Origin: an uncultured Opitutia bacterium
Lineage (GTDB): Bacteria > Verrucomicrobiota > Verrucomicrobiia > Opitutales > Opitutaceae
NCBI GenBank assembly: GCA_903825285.1
Contig: CAIJZY010000028.1
Coordinates: 1 to 46,880, forward strand
Reading direction: 5' to 3'
Length of the DNA stretch: 46,880 nucleotides
Shown here in pieces: positions 1 to 8,115 of this stretch. The notes under the pieces were generated by a model. It had not been told where the DNA came from. It worked only from the letters and a program-made list of their open reading frames with translations, and ran no database searches. The position numbers were made by a program, and so were the translations under genes. Within the stretch, counting starts at the first letter, position 1, and each line of letters begins with the position of its first letter.

Positions 1-337
1 GGCGGTCGACGGTGGCGGCGATCTCCTTCGCCGCCGCTGCCCGGGTGGCCCCGCCCACCCGCAGGGCGTCGGCCATGTCGGCCTTCCGCGCCTCCAGCAT
101 CTCGCCGAGGCGGTAGAGGATCTGGCCGCGGTTGTAGGCCGTGCGCTTCGCCCAGCCGGGGCCGGCCTTGGCGGCGGCCTCGACGGCGTTGCGCAGGTCC
201 TTGCGCGTGCACTGCGGGATGTTGGCGAAGAACGTGCCGTCCGCGGCGTGGACCGGGAAGACCCGCGCGCTCTCGGAGCGGATGAAGGCACCGCCGACAT
301 AGACCTTGGGCGTTTTGGTGATGGGCAGGCGTGGCAT
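1..337 (-). CDS. Aldehyde dehydrogenase family protein, N-terminal part (cut by window edge)
   Basis: The frame starts at ATG 337 and runs off the left edge, giving about 112 N-terminal residues. The segment KRTAYNRGQILYRLGEMLEA is typical of the first helical region of NAD(P)+-dependent aldehyde dehydrogenases, and an entry strand (KVYVGGAFIRSES) precedes it. The catalytic Cys and Glu lie outside the window, so activity cannot be judged. It starts 13 bases after the POT transporter gene on the same strand and is probably the last visible gene of a deoC-ALDH-transporter-ALDH operon. In this family, paired ALDH genes behind deoC are usually read as disposal of the acetaldehyde made by the aldolase; that role is inferred here. 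Confidence 0.85.
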   Translation of the reverse strand, partial: MPRLPITKTPKVYVGGAFIRSESARVFPVHAADGTFFANIPQCTRKDLRNAVEAAAKAGPGWAKRTAYNRGQILYRLGEMLEARKADMADALRVGGATRAAAAKEIAATVDR

Positions 338-349
338 GGCGGGGAGGGG

Positions 350-1711
350 TCAGGTGGCGGCGGGGGTCTCGTCCTGCAGGTGGACAACCTCCTTGTAGCG
401 GAGGGCGATCACCGCGAACACGATCGCGGCGGCGATCGCCAGCGCCGAGAAGAAGAGGTAGAACGACGCGCCCGGGAGCTTGCTGGTGTGGTCGGGGTTC
501 GAGATGAACATCTGGACCAGCGCGTCGAAGAGGTTGCCCGCGGAGATGGACCAGAGGTAGAGCGCCTGCACGATCGCCTTGAGGTGCTTCGGCGCCTGCG
601 TGTAGGCGAACTCCAGCGCGGTGATCGAGGTCATGACCTCGCCGGCGGAGAGCAGCAGGTAGGCCGGCAGCTGCCAGAGCACGTTGATCGAGTGGCCGGC
701 CCCGAGGCGCGCCTCGATCCAGGCGGTGATGAGGAAGGCGACGCCGACGGTGAAGATGCCGAGGCCGATCTTGCGCAGCGGCGTCAGGCGCCAGACCGCG
801 TTCATCGCGGGGTAAAGCAGGTACTGGAAGGTCGGGATCAGCGCGAGGATCATGACCGCGTTGACCGCCTGGATCTGCGACGAGAGCAGCTCGAATTTCC
901 AGCCGAAGAGGTTCATGTGCCGGTCCATCTTCTGGGCCTGCAGCACCCACTCGCCGCCGCTCTGGTCCCAGAGCGCCCAGAACACCGCCACGAAGATGAA
1001 CAGGATCGCCAGCCGCCCGAACGCGGCGAGCGTCGCGCGGTTGAAGGTCTCGCGCAGGAACGCGCGGCCCTTGGGCGGCACGTGCACGAACTTGCGCCGG
1101 CCGGACCAGAAGATGACGGTGGCCAGCAGCATCAGGACCGCCGGCACGCCGAACGCGATGCGCGGGCCGAACTTGTCGAGGAGGACGGGCGTCAGCGGGA
1201 TGGAGACCATCGACCCGACGTTGACCGAGAAGTAGAACCAGCCGAAGGCGCGGGACACGAGGTGCTGGTTGGCGGTGCCGAACTGGTCGCCGACATTGGA
1301 GGCGACGCACGGCTTGATCCCGCCCGCGCCCAGGGCGATCAGGCCCAGGCCGACGAAGAGGCCGACGCGGGTCGGGTCGCCCGCGAGCGCGAGGCAGCCC
1401 GCGCAGTAGATGAGTGAGATCCAGAACACCGTCCGGAACTTGCCCCAGAACGCGTCGGCGACGATCGCGCCGAGCATCGGGAAGAAATAGTTCGAGGCGA
1501 CGAAGAGGTGGTACCACTTGTTCGCGTCGTTCTCGCTCATCGGCGCCAGGGCGCCCGCGCGGTTGCGCAGATACTGGGTCATGTAGATGACCAGGATCGC
1601 CCGGAGCCCGTAGAAGCAGAAGCGCTCGGCGGCCTCGTTGCCGATGATGTAGGGGATGCCCGGGGGCATCTTGTCCGTTTGAACAGGGGTGGTGCGGAGG
1701 GGTTCAGCCAT
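350..1711 (-). CDS. POT/PTR2-family proton-dependent oligopeptide transporter (MFS)
   Basis: A 453-residue inner-membrane protein with about 12 hydrophobic segments. The N-terminal GNEAAERFCFYGLRAIL and the later FYFSVNVGSMVSIPLTP are hallmark PTR2/POT signatures (the E-R-F-x-F/Y-Y-G motif and the FYxxINxG motif). Family members couple proton entry to uptake of di/tripeptides or related small solutes. The gene sits between two aldehyde dehydrogenase genes on the same strand, 15 bases after the first and 12 bases before the second, so it is very likely co-transcribed with deoC. The neighbours suggest a carried substrate linked to nucleoside or aldehyde catabolism, but the sequence gives only the family, and peptide transport remains the default reading. 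Confidence 0.9.
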   Translation of the reverse strand: MAEPLRTTPVQTDKMPPGIPYIIGNEAAERFCFYGLRAILVIYMTQYLRNRAGALAPMSENDANKWYHLFVASNYFFPMLGAIVADAFWGKFRTVFWISLIYCAGCLALAGDPTRVGLFVGLGLIALGAGGIKPCVASNVGDQFGTANQHLVSRAFGWFYFSVNVGSMVSIPLTPVLLDKFGPRIAFGVPAVLMLLATVIFWSGRRKFVHVPPKGRAFLRETFNRATLAAFGRLAILFIFVAVFWALWDQSGGEWVLQAQKMDRHMNLFGWKFELLSSQIQAVNAVMILALIPTFQYLLYPAMNAVWRLTPLRKIGLGIFTVGVAFLITAWIEARLGAGHSINVLWQLPAYLLLSAGEVMTSITALEFAYTQAPKHLKAIVQALYLWSISAGNLFDALVQMFISNPDHTSKLPGASFYLFFSALAIAAAIVFAVIALRYKEVVHLQDETPAAT

Positions 1712-1726
1712 GGAAGAAAGGGGCGT

Positions 1727-3232
1727 TCAGGTGACCTGGCAGTAATCGAGCAGGCCCTGGCGGCCGCCCTCGCGGCCGAAGCCGCTCTCCTTGTACCCGC
1801 CGAAGGGCGAGGCCGGGTCGAACTTGTTGTAGGTGTTGGCCCAGACCACGCCGGCCTTGAGCTCGGTGGACATCTTCAGGATGCGCGAACCCTTGTCCGT
1901 CCACACGCCGGCGCTCAGGCCGTAGGCGGTGTTGTTGGCCTTCTCCACCGCCTCCTCGGGCGTGCGGAAGGTCAGGACCGACAGCACCGGCCCGAAGATC
2001 TCCTCGCGGGCGATGCGGTGGCTCATGGCGACGTTCGAGAAGATCGTCGGCCGGAAGAACCAGCCCTTCGCGGGCAGCGGGCACGCCGGCTGGAACAGCT
2101 CGGCGCCCTCGCGCACGCCGCTCTTCACCAGCGCGGTGATCCGGCCCAGCTGCTCCTTCGAGTTGATCGCGCCGACGTCGGTGTTCTTGTCCAGCGGGTC
2201 GCCGACGCGCAGCACCTGCACGCGCTGCTTCAGCTTCGCCAGCACGCGGTCGGCCACCGGCTCGTGCACCAGCAGGCGCGAGCCCGCGCAGCACACGTGG
2301 CCCTGGTTGAAGAAGATGCCGTTGATGATGCCCTCGACCGCCTGGTCGATCGGCGCGTCGTCGAAGATGATGTTCGCGGCCTTCCCGCCGAGCTCCATCG
2401 TCATCTTCTTGTCCGTGCCCGCGAGCGACCGCATGATGATCTTGCCGACCTCGGTCGAGCCGGTGAACGCGACCTTGGCGGGGATCGGGTGGCCCATGAC
2501 GGCCGCGCCGACCTCCCCCGCCCCGGTGACGATGTTCACCACGCCGGGCGGCAGGTCCGCGTCCTGGATGATCTCCGCGAGCTTGAGCGCCGTGATCGAG
2601 GTGGTCTCGGCCGGCTTCAGCACCACGCAGTTGCCCATCGCCAGCGCGGGCGCGAGTTTCCACGCGCACATCAGCAGGGGAAAATTCCACGGGATCACCT
2701 GGCCCACGACGCCCAGCGGGGCGACGCTGCGGCCTGGCGCCACGTACGCCAGCTTGTCGGCCCAGCCGGCATGGTAGAAGAAATGCGCGGCCGCCATCGG
2801 CACGTCGAAGTCGCGCGACTCCTTGATCGGCTTGCCGCCGTCGAGCGTCTCGGCCACCGCGAACTCGCGGGCCCGGTCCTGCAGCAGCCGCGCGATGCGG
2901 AAGAGGTACTTCGCCCGCTCCCGGCCCGGCATCCGGCCCCAGGTGGTGTCGGCCGCCCGCTGCGCCGCCGTGTAGGCGGCGTGCACGTCGGCGGCCCCCG
3001 CCAGCGCGATCTCGGCGAGCTTCCCCTCGGTGGCGGGGTTGATCGAGTCAAAGTGTTTGCCTGACTTGGGCGCGACGAACCGCCCGTTGATGAACAGGCC
3101 GTAGCGGGCCTTGAGCTTCGGGTCCGCGGTCTCGGGCGCGGGATCGTACGGCCAGAGGTCGCCGAAGATCAGCTCGGGCGCGGGACGCCCGCGGCGGCGG
3201 GAGGAGAGGGACGGGGATTTGATCGCAGGCAT
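1727..3232 (-). CDS. Aldehyde dehydrogenase, NAD(P)+-dependent
   Basis: A 501-residue full-length ALDH, cytosolic, oxidising an aldehyde to its acid. Visible motifs: VIPWNFPLLM (cofactor-binding loop), FTGSTEVGK (Rossmann turn), MELGGKAANIIF with the general-base Glu, FFNQGHVCCAGSR with the nucleophilic Cys, and EEIFGPVLSV near the C-terminus. An extra stretch of about 45 residues precedes the usual ALDH start and contains a basic patch (SSRRRGRP). It lies 88 bases downstream of deoC on the same strand. Since DeoC releases acetaldehyde and glyceraldehyde-3-phosphate, acetaldehyde oxidation is the natural guess; substrate specificity cannot be read from sequence. Confidence 0.93.
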   Translation of the reverse strand: MPAIKSPSLSSRRRGRPAPELIFGDLWPYDPAPETADPKLKARYGLFINGRFVAPKSGKHFDSINPATEGKLAEIALAGAADVHAAYTAAQRAADTTWGRMPGRERAKYLFRIARLLQDRAREFAVAETLDGGKPIKESRDFDVPMAAAHFFYHAGWADKLAYVAPGRSVAPLGVVGQVIPWNFPLLMCAWKLAPALAMGNCVVLKPAETTSITALKLAEIIQDADLPPGVVNIVTGAGEVGAAVMGHPIPAKVAFTGSTEVGKIIMRSLAGTDKKMTMELGGKAANIIFDDAPIDQAVEGIINGIFFNQGHVCCAGSRLLVHEPVADRVLAKLKQRVQVLRVGDPLDKNTDVGAINSKEQLGRITALVKSGVREGAELFQPACPLPAKGWFFRPTIFSNVAMSHRIAREEIFGPVLSVLTFRTPEEAVEKANNTAYGLSAGVWTDKGSRILKMSTELKAGVVWANTYNKFDPASPFGGYKESGFGREGGRQGLLDYCQVT

Positions 3233-3240
3233 GTTCAGGG

Positions 3241-3266
3241 AGACCGCTAATGCGCGCTAACGGGGA
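3241..3266 (+). repeat. Dispersed intergenic repeat fragment (ACCGCTAATG type)
   Basis: The segment begins AGACCGCTAATG and continues with a second CGCTAA unit. It matches, with several mismatches, the reverse complement of the intergenic repeat at 36882-36908, which reads AAACCGCTAATGGACGCTGA. Both copies lie between genes. It occupies the short spacer between deoC and the aldehyde dehydrogenase gene. The function is unknown and the copy is degenerate. Confidence 0.4.
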
Positions 3267-3320
3267 TCAGCCACTCCTGCGTCCGGTTTAGTGCTCATGA
3301 GCGGGAATGGGTGGTTGAAG

Positions 3321-4298
3321 TCAGTAGCTCTCCGCCGACTCGCTGAAGGAGTACGGGGCCTGGTACGCGCCGGTGCGCTCCTTCTCGAGCTGGCGGAGCA
3401 GGTCGTTGAGCAGCGCGCTCGCACCGAAGCGGTAGCGGCGGTTGTTCAGCCACGCGTCGCCGAGCGTCTCCTTCACGGCGACGAGGAAATGCAGCGCCTG
3501 CTTCGCGGTGCGGATGCCGCCGGCCGGCTTCATCGCGATGGCCACGCCGGTTGCGAGGTAAAAGTCGCGGATCGCCTCCAGCATCACCTGGTTGTTGCCG
3601 AGCGTGGCGTTGAGCGAGGTCTTGCCGGTGCTGGTCTTGATGAAGTCGCCCGGGCGCAGCACGCGCATCGCAAGGAAGGAGGCGGCCCGGATCTTGTCGT
3701 AGGTCTCCAGCTCGCTGACCTCGAGGATCACCTTCAGGGTGGCGGCGCCGCACGTATCCCGCACCGCCGAAATTTCGTCCTGCACGCGGCCATACTCGCC
3801 GGCGAGGAACGCCCCGCGGTTGATCACCATGTCCACCTCGTCCGCGCCGTCCGCCACGGCCGCGCGGACCTCCGCGAGGCGGGTCGCGAGCGGCGCCTGG
3901 CCGGAGGGAAACGCGGTCGCGACCGACGCGATGCGCACCGGGGCATTGAGTCCCAGCGCCCGGCGCGCGTGCCGGACCATCGCCGGGTAGACGCAGACCG
4001 CGGCCGTCGGGGGCACGGTCGGGTCGTCGGCCGGGTGCAGGGCCTTGCGGCAGAGCGAGGCGACCTTGCCGGGCGTGTCCTTGCCCTCGAGCGTCGTGAG
4101 GTCGACCATCGTGACGGCGGTGCGCAGGCCCCAGACCTTGGCGGTCTTCTTGATGCTGCGGGTCGTGAACTTGGCGACGCGTTCCTCGATGCCGACGCTG
4201 TCGACCGTGCCGACATCGTCGAACAGCCGGCGAAGCGACACTGACTGGCCTGCGTTCATAAGGCCGGAAACCATGCGCCCGCCGAGAGTGGAAAACAA
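3321..4298 (-). CDS. deoC: Deoxyribose-phosphate aldolase
   Basis: A 325-residue class I aldolase that splits 2-deoxyribose-5-phosphate into glyceraldehyde-3-phosphate and acetaldehyde in deoxynucleoside catabolism. The Schiff-base Lys is in DFIKTSTGK (about residue 221), the relay Lys in AMKPAGGIRT (about 257) and the conserved Asp in EVDMVINRGAF (about 156). It is longer than the E. coli enzyme (259 aa) because of a roughly 60-residue N-terminal part, like the longer eukaryote-type enzymes. A shorter start at ATG 4259 (MNAGQSVSLRR) is possible. It heads the minus-strand block followed by aldehyde dehydrogenase, POT transporter and a second aldehyde dehydrogenase, and diverges from the thioesterase gene across 75 bases that must hold both promoters. 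Confidence 0.95.
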   Translation of the reverse strand: MFSTLGGRMVSGLMNAGQSVSLRRLFDDVGTVDSVGIEERVAKFTTRSIKKTAKVWGLRTAVTMVDLTTLEGKDTPGKVASLCRKALHPADDPTVPPTAAVCVYPAMVRHARRALGLNAPVRIASVATAFPSGQAPLATRLAEVRAAVADGADEVDMVINRGAFLAGEYGRVQDEISAVRDTCGAATLKVILEVSELETYDKIRAASFLAMRVLRPGDFIKTSTGKTSLNATLGNNQVMLEAIRDFYLATGVAIAMKPAGGIRTAKQALHFLVAVKETLGDAWLNNRRYRFGASALLNDLLRQLEKERTGAYQAPYSFSESAESY

Positions 4299-4373
4299 GG
4301 CTTTAGACGGAGGACGGCTTTAGGCTTTATGCGGCCCGGCCGACCGCGTATCGCGTAGGGCCTAACGCCCACC

Positions 4374-4772
4374 ATGACCGCGCCCGCCCTTCCCCTGCCC
4401 GCCGCCCCCACCGGCGAAGTCGTCATCCGCACCATCGCGATGCCCGCCGACACCAACAACAATGGCGACATCTTCGGCGGCTGGCTGGTCTCCCAGATGG
4501 ACATCGGCGGCGCCGTCCTCGCGCGCAGCACCGCCCTCTGCCGCGTCACCACCGTCGCGATCGACGCGATCACCTTCCACCGGCCGGTCTCCGTCGGCGA
4601 CATCGTCACCTGCTACGCGAAGGTCGACCGGATCGGCCGCACCTCGATGCTGATCGCGGTCGAGGCCTGGGTGCACCGCTACACGACCGAGACGCAGCAG
4701 CTGGTCACCTCGGGGCACTTCACCTACGTGGCCATCGACCCGGCCGGCAAACCCCAGCCCGTCAAACGCTGA
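4374..4772 (+). CDS. YciA-type acyl-CoA thioesterase (hotdog fold)
   Basis: A 132-residue single-hotdog protein. The segment PADTNNNGDIFGGWLVSQMD carries the Asn/Asp-Gly region of the YciA/ACOT thioesterase family, followed by FHRPVSVGDIVTCYA. Such enzymes hydrolyse acyl-CoA to free acid and CoA in the cytosol and form oligomers. The length is normal for bacterial members. It diverges from deoC and is followed after 6 bases by a secreted DUF4440-like gene, so the three plus-strand genes may share a transcript although no functional link is obvious. Confidence 0.9.
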   Translation: MTAPALPLPAAPTGEVVIRTIAMPADTNNNGDIFGGWLVSQMDIGGAVLARSTALCRVTTVAIDAITFHRPVSVGDIVTCYAKVDRIGRTSMLIAVEAWVHRYTTETQQLVTSGHFTYVAIDPAGKPQPVKR

Positions 4773-4778
4773 CCCGCC

Positions 4779-5216
4779 ATGCGCCGCCTGGCCGCCTTGT
4801 CTCTCCTGCTGGTGCTGCCCGCCCTCGGGCTGCGGGCCGCGAGCGTCGAGGAGGAGGTGCGCGCCGCCGACGCCACGCGTGTCCTCTCCACCCTGCGCGG
4901 CGACGCCGACCGGCTCGCCCAGCTGTTGTCCGACGGCCTGACCTACGGCCACCTCGACGGCCGCGTGCAGTCCAAGCCCGCCCTGCTCGCCGCGGTGCGC
5001 TCGAAGGATCTCACGTACGAGGCCTACGATTATCTGGAGCTCAGGATCACTCCCGTGTCGGACGACGTCGCGATCATGTCCGGCCGGACCCACCTCAAGG
5101 CCAGCGCGGGCGCGGTGCACGTTGACTACGCCATCCGCTTCCTGGCCGTCTGGCGGCGCGAGTCCGGCACCTGGCGCCTGTTCGCCTACCAGTCCACCAA
5201 GCTGCCGGCCAAGTAG
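4779..5216 (+). CDS. Secreted DUF4440/NTF2-like protein (first of a tandem pair)
   Basis: A 145-residue protein with a signal peptide (MRRLAALSLLLVLPALGLRA, cleavage near residue 20). The mature part has the NTF2-like layout: an N-terminal helix (VEEEVRAADATRVLSTLRGD), then LSDGLTYGHLDGRVQSK, and a C-terminal strand pair ending in FLAVWRRESGTWRLFAYQS. DUF4440 proteins are cone-shaped folds that bind small ligands or act as unspecified enzymes, so no reaction can be assigned. It closely resembles the next gene in order and motifs, which suggests a local duplication. It is likely periplasmic and starts 6 bases after the thioesterase stop. Confidence 0.8.
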   Translation: MRRLAALSLLLVLPALGLRAASVEEEVRAADATRVLSTLRGDADRLAQLLSDGLTYGHLDGRVQSKPALLAAVRSKDLTYEAYDYLELRITPVSDDVAIMSGRTHLKASAGAVHVDYAIRFLAVWRRESGTWRLFAYQSTKLPAK

Positions 5217-5274
5217 GTCCGTCCGACCGCGTCGCCCATCAAGGATAGTTGCCCACGGCGGAATCCCTCACCCC

Positions 5275-5736
5275 ATGATGAAAACCCTGCTTCGACTCTG
5301 GCCTGTCCTCCTGCTGGCGCTGGGCACGCTCCAGGCGGCGGATGACGGGCTCATCGCCGCCGTCCGCGCCGCGGATGATGCGCGCGTTGCCGCCATGCTC
5401 GCCGGCGATGAAGCCCGGCTCGACGCGACCCTCTCCGACGAGCTGCGCTACGCCCACTCCAGCGGCCACCTCAATGACAAGGCCAGTTACATCAAGGCGC
5501 GCCTCGCGGCCAACACCGCCTACAACCGCGTGGAGTACAAGGAGCGCACCTTTCAGCCGGCCGCCCCCGGGGTGGTTTTGATGTTCGGCCGCGTGCTCAT
5601 CCACTCGGGCCGCGCGGAGAAACCTCCCGTGGACCTCAATTTTCTCGCCGTCTGGCGCGAGGAGCACGGCGCCTGGCGCCTCCTGGCCTGGCAGTCCAAC
5701 ACGCACACCGAGCCCGCCGCGCCGGCCGCGAAATAA
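5275..5736 (+). CDS. Secreted DUF4440/NTF2-like protein (second of a tandem pair)
   Basis: A 153-residue paralogue of the preceding gene. The start is taken as ATG 5275 (an ATGATG doublet) because a clear signal peptide follows (MMKTLLRLWPVLLLALGTLQ); the open frame extends upstream but would place the signal peptide internally. Shared landmarks with its neighbour are LIAAVRAADDARVAAMLAGD, LSDELRYAHSSGHLNDKASY and FLAVWREEHGAWRLLAWQS. It is periplasmic or secreted and its function is unknown. A REPIN lies just beyond the stop, in the gap before a convergent gene. Confidence 0.8.
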   Translation: MMKTLLRLWPVLLLALGTLQAADDGLIAAVRAADDARVAAMLAGDEARLDATLSDELRYAHSSGHLNDKASYIKARLAANTAYNRVEYKERTFQPAAPGVVLMFGRVLIHSGRAEKPPVDLNFLAVWREEHGAWRLLAWQSNTHTEPAAPAAK

Positions 5737-5762
5737 CGGCTGCGTCAGCGGCAATACGGGGC

Positions 5763-5826
5763 AATGTGGGAGCGAGCTTGCTCGCGACCCTCCGCAGAAA
5801 GTCGCGAGCAAGCTCGCTCCCACATT
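5763..5826. repeat. REPIN: two inverted REP sequences, perfect 26-bp arms
   Basis: Arms at 5763-5788 and 5801-5826 are perfect reverse complements separated by a 12-base loop. Each arm contains its own small hairpin (GCGAGC-TT-GCTCGC) next to a GTGGG head, the architecture of a bacterial REP sequence, and the inverted doublet is a REPIN. The head-plus-hairpin pattern resembles REP families well known from Pseudomonas. It sits between convergent genes, a typical REP location. It shares no obvious sequence with the palindromes flanking the RAYT gene at 17.9 kb, so it would need a different RAYT for mobilisation. Confidence 0.85.
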
Positions 5827-5876
5827 TCTCTCACATTGCTCCCGCAGCCGGCCGTGGCGTAGAGGTCCGGCCGAAG

Positions 5877-7181
5877 TCAGAGACCGCAATCCGCGAACAC
5901 CGCCGGGTTGCCCAGCACGGCGCGCACGAGGATCGCGGGATACTCGCCGTAGCCGCGGGGACCGGTGTGGTCGAGGGTGCCGTCGGGCAGCGGATGGTAG
6001 CGCTCGTGCCAGAACCCGCCGTCGGCCAGGCCCCGCGCACATACCCGCCGCACCGACTCGCGCAGCCTCTGGTTCTCGCCGCGCCGGGCGCAGGCCTGCC
6101 ACTCGAGGAACCACACGCGGCCCATCGCGGCCACGTCGTAGGTCTGGCCGACGGGAATCTCAAAGCCGACGTCCTCGTGCGCCGAGAAATATTCCCAGGG
6201 TTCATATGCGAAGGGCCGAGTCACCGTCTGCGTCGGCATCCCGCCCTGCCAGAACGCCGGCTCGCCCATCATCCGCGGCCACAGCGCGTCCGCCTGCGCC
6301 GGCGTCGCCACATCATAGGCCACCGCCGCCCAGTTCACGTCCGACAACCCGTGGAGGTCCACCACGCCGCGCTCCGGGTGCACGTACTCCGCAAAATGGT
6401 CGCCGCGCCAGAACACCTCGCGGAACCGCGCCGCCAGCGTCTCGGCCGCCGCGCGCCACTCCGCCGCCGCCGGGCCGTGGCCGAGCGCCGCGTTCAGCCG
6501 CTCGCAGGTGCGCAGCACATGCACGACGTAGCACTGCGCGACGCCGTCCCACTGGTGGCGCGGCGGCATCTCGGTGTAGAATCCCGCGCCCGCGATCAGG
6601 CCGTTGGCGCTCTTCCGGGAAAGCAGGTAACTCGCCGCGCGCTCCAGCGACGGCAGCTTCAACTCCAGCCAGGCGGCGTCCGCTGTCGCCGCGAACAACT
6701 CGCCGCCCAGCAGCACGTAGCTCACCGCCGCCAGCGTGCCGAGGGGGTTGATGCCCGCGATCCAGTGGCTGCACGAGCCGATCCAGCGCCGCGCCGCGTA
6801 GCCCTCGCGCCGGGGGTCGAAGACAAAGACGTCCTCCGGGTAGCGCATGCCCTTGTTGTAGGTCGTGAGGTGCTCCGGCGGCGGGTCGGCGGGCACGATG
6901 GCGTACGGGATGTTGCCGTCCGCCCGCTGCGAAGCCTGCACGTAGTCGAAGTAGTCCCGCACCAGCCGCGTTTTCCCGAGCAGCAGGTAAGCGCCGGCCA
7001 TCTGCCACGAGTCGAGCCCCGGCCAGGTGTTCTCCTGCCCGAACCAGTGGCCGTCCGCCACGATGGTGAAATGCCCGGGATAAGCCTTCTCCGTCGCCGC
7101 GGGCTTCAGCGTCTGCCGGATCGCGGCCGTGACGCCGGCGCGGATGACCGCCGCGTCCTCCGCCGGGGTCATTGCGGCCAT
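5877..7181 (-). CDS. (alpha/alpha)6-barrel glycosidase-like protein (trehalase/GH63-like)
   Basis: A 434-residue cytosolic protein without a signal peptide. GQENTWPGLDSWQMAGAYLL, QASQRADGNIPYAIVP and HQWDGVAQCYVV resemble the helical-toroid catalytic domains of trehalase, mannosylglycerate hydrolase and glycogen-debranching-type enzymes; candidate acids lie in the WDG and HEDVGFEIPVGQTYD regions. The exact family and substrate are not assignable. Its start overlaps the end of the upstream PhyH-like gene by 13 bases, so the two are probably translationally coupled, with the oxygenase made first. An alternative start is Met4 (MTPAEDAAVI). Confidence 0.7.
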   Translation of the reverse strand: MAAMTPAEDAAVIRAGVTAAIRQTLKPAATEKAYPGHFTIVADGHWFGQENTWPGLDSWQMAGAYLLLGKTRLVRDYFDYVQASQRADGNIPYAIVPADPPPEHLTTYNKGMRYPEDVFVFDPRREGYAARRWIGSCSHWIAGINPLGTLAAVSYVLLGGELFAATADAAWLELKLPSLERAASYLLSRKSANGLIAGAGFYTEMPPRHQWDGVAQCYVVHVLRTCERLNAALGHGPAAAEWRAAAETLAARFREVFWRGDHFAEYVHPERGVVDLHGLSDVNWAAVAYDVATPAQADALWPRMMGEPAFWQGGMPTQTVTRPFAYEPWEYFSAHEDVGFEIPVGQTYDVAAMGRVWFLEWQACARRGENQRLRESVRRVCARGLADGGFWHERYHPLPDGTLDHTGPRGYGEYPAILVRAVLGNPAVFADCGL

Positions 7182-7945
7182 GGCCGGGCCGCGACGCCCG
7201 CCGTGAAACCTAGGATCGCGTCGTCGGGCGCCAGCGCGATCGGATCGGGCCGGCCGTGGCCCTTGCCGCCGTACGGGACGTTGGAGAGCGCATTGTAGCA
7301 GCAGATGTAGGCGCGCCGGTGCCGCTCGGAGAGATTCGCCTCGGAGGCGTGAAAGGTGTTGCCGTGGAAGAACAGCGCGCTGCCCGCGGGCGCCTCGCAG
7401 TACGTCACGCCCAGCCGCTCGATCACCGCGGCCACCCGCTCCTGGTCCGCGCCGGACTGCTGGCCCACGCGGCCGTGGTCAAACCGCCCGAGCAAATGCG
7501 ACCCGGGGATCACCTTGAGGCAGCCGTTCGCCTTTGTCGCGGGGTCGAGCGCGACCATGCACGAGACCAGCCGCGGATACAGGGCGCCGTCGCCATACCA
7601 GTAGCCATAGTCCTGGTGCCACTCCCACGCGCCGCCGACGCGCGCCTCCTTCAGCATCACCTTGCTGTGCCAGTGATAGACGTCCTCGCCCAGCAGCTGC
7701 CGCACGGGCTCCACGATCCGCGGGCTGGTCGACACCGCGCCGAACACGTCGTCGCGAATGTCCATCCACAGCGCGAGCTTGCTCGAGCGCCCCGCGGCGT
7801 CGGGCATGTCGCCCGTGTGCTTCGTGACGCGGCCGTCGCGGGTCACGTGCGAGAGCAGGATCTCGATCTCGCGCAGCGAGAAAACATCGGGGACGAGCAC
7901 GAAGCCGTCTCTCTCGTAGGCCTTGACCTGTTCCGGGGTGAGCAT
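7169..7945 (-). CDS. Phytanoyl-CoA dioxygenase (PhyH) family protein
   Basis: A 258-residue Fe(II)/2-oxoglutarate oxygenase-type protein, with the start taken at ATG 7945 (MLTPEQVKAYERDGFVLVPD), the usual PhyH opening. The metal-binding HxD is in EWHQDYGYWYGDG, the distal His is in LFFHGNTFHASEANLS, and the Arg that holds the co-substrate is in HRRAYICCYN. Family members hydroxylate varied small molecules; the substrate is not predictable. The 3' end overlaps the glycosidase-like gene, suggesting a two-gene unit acting on a carbohydrate or a derivative. A second, unrelated-context PhyH gene lies at 30.9 kb. Confidence 0.88.
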   Translation of the reverse strand: MLTPEQVKAYERDGFVLVPDVFSLREIEILLSHVTRDGRVTKHTGDMPDAAGRSSKLALWMDIRDDVFGAVSTSPRIVEPVRQLLGEDVYHWHSKVMLKEARVGGAWEWHQDYGYWYGDGALYPRLVSCMVALDPATKANGCLKVIPGSHLLGRFDHGRVGQQSGADQERVAAVIERLGVTYCEAPAGSALFFHGNTFHASEANLSERHRRAYICCYNALSNVPYGGKGHGRPDPIALAPDDAILGFTAGVAARPWPQ

Positions 7946-8115
7946 GGGGTGGAAGCCGCGCAGGGGTTGAGCGGAAACGGCCGCAGCTTGGCGGCCGCCG
8001 GGTGCACGGCAATCCGCGAATGGCCGAATGATCGGCCGCCGGGGTTCAGCCGGCGCCCTCCTCCCGCGCAACCGCGACGCGCCGGCCGGTCCCGCCGCCG
8101 GTCAGCGGACGAGAC

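Noticed and set aside
248-3064. Long plus-strand open frames opposite the POT transporter and aldehyde dehydrogenase genes
   Set aside because: They are Arg/Gly/Asp-rich products of high GC content, with no recognisable motif, and lie entirely antisense to well-supported genes.
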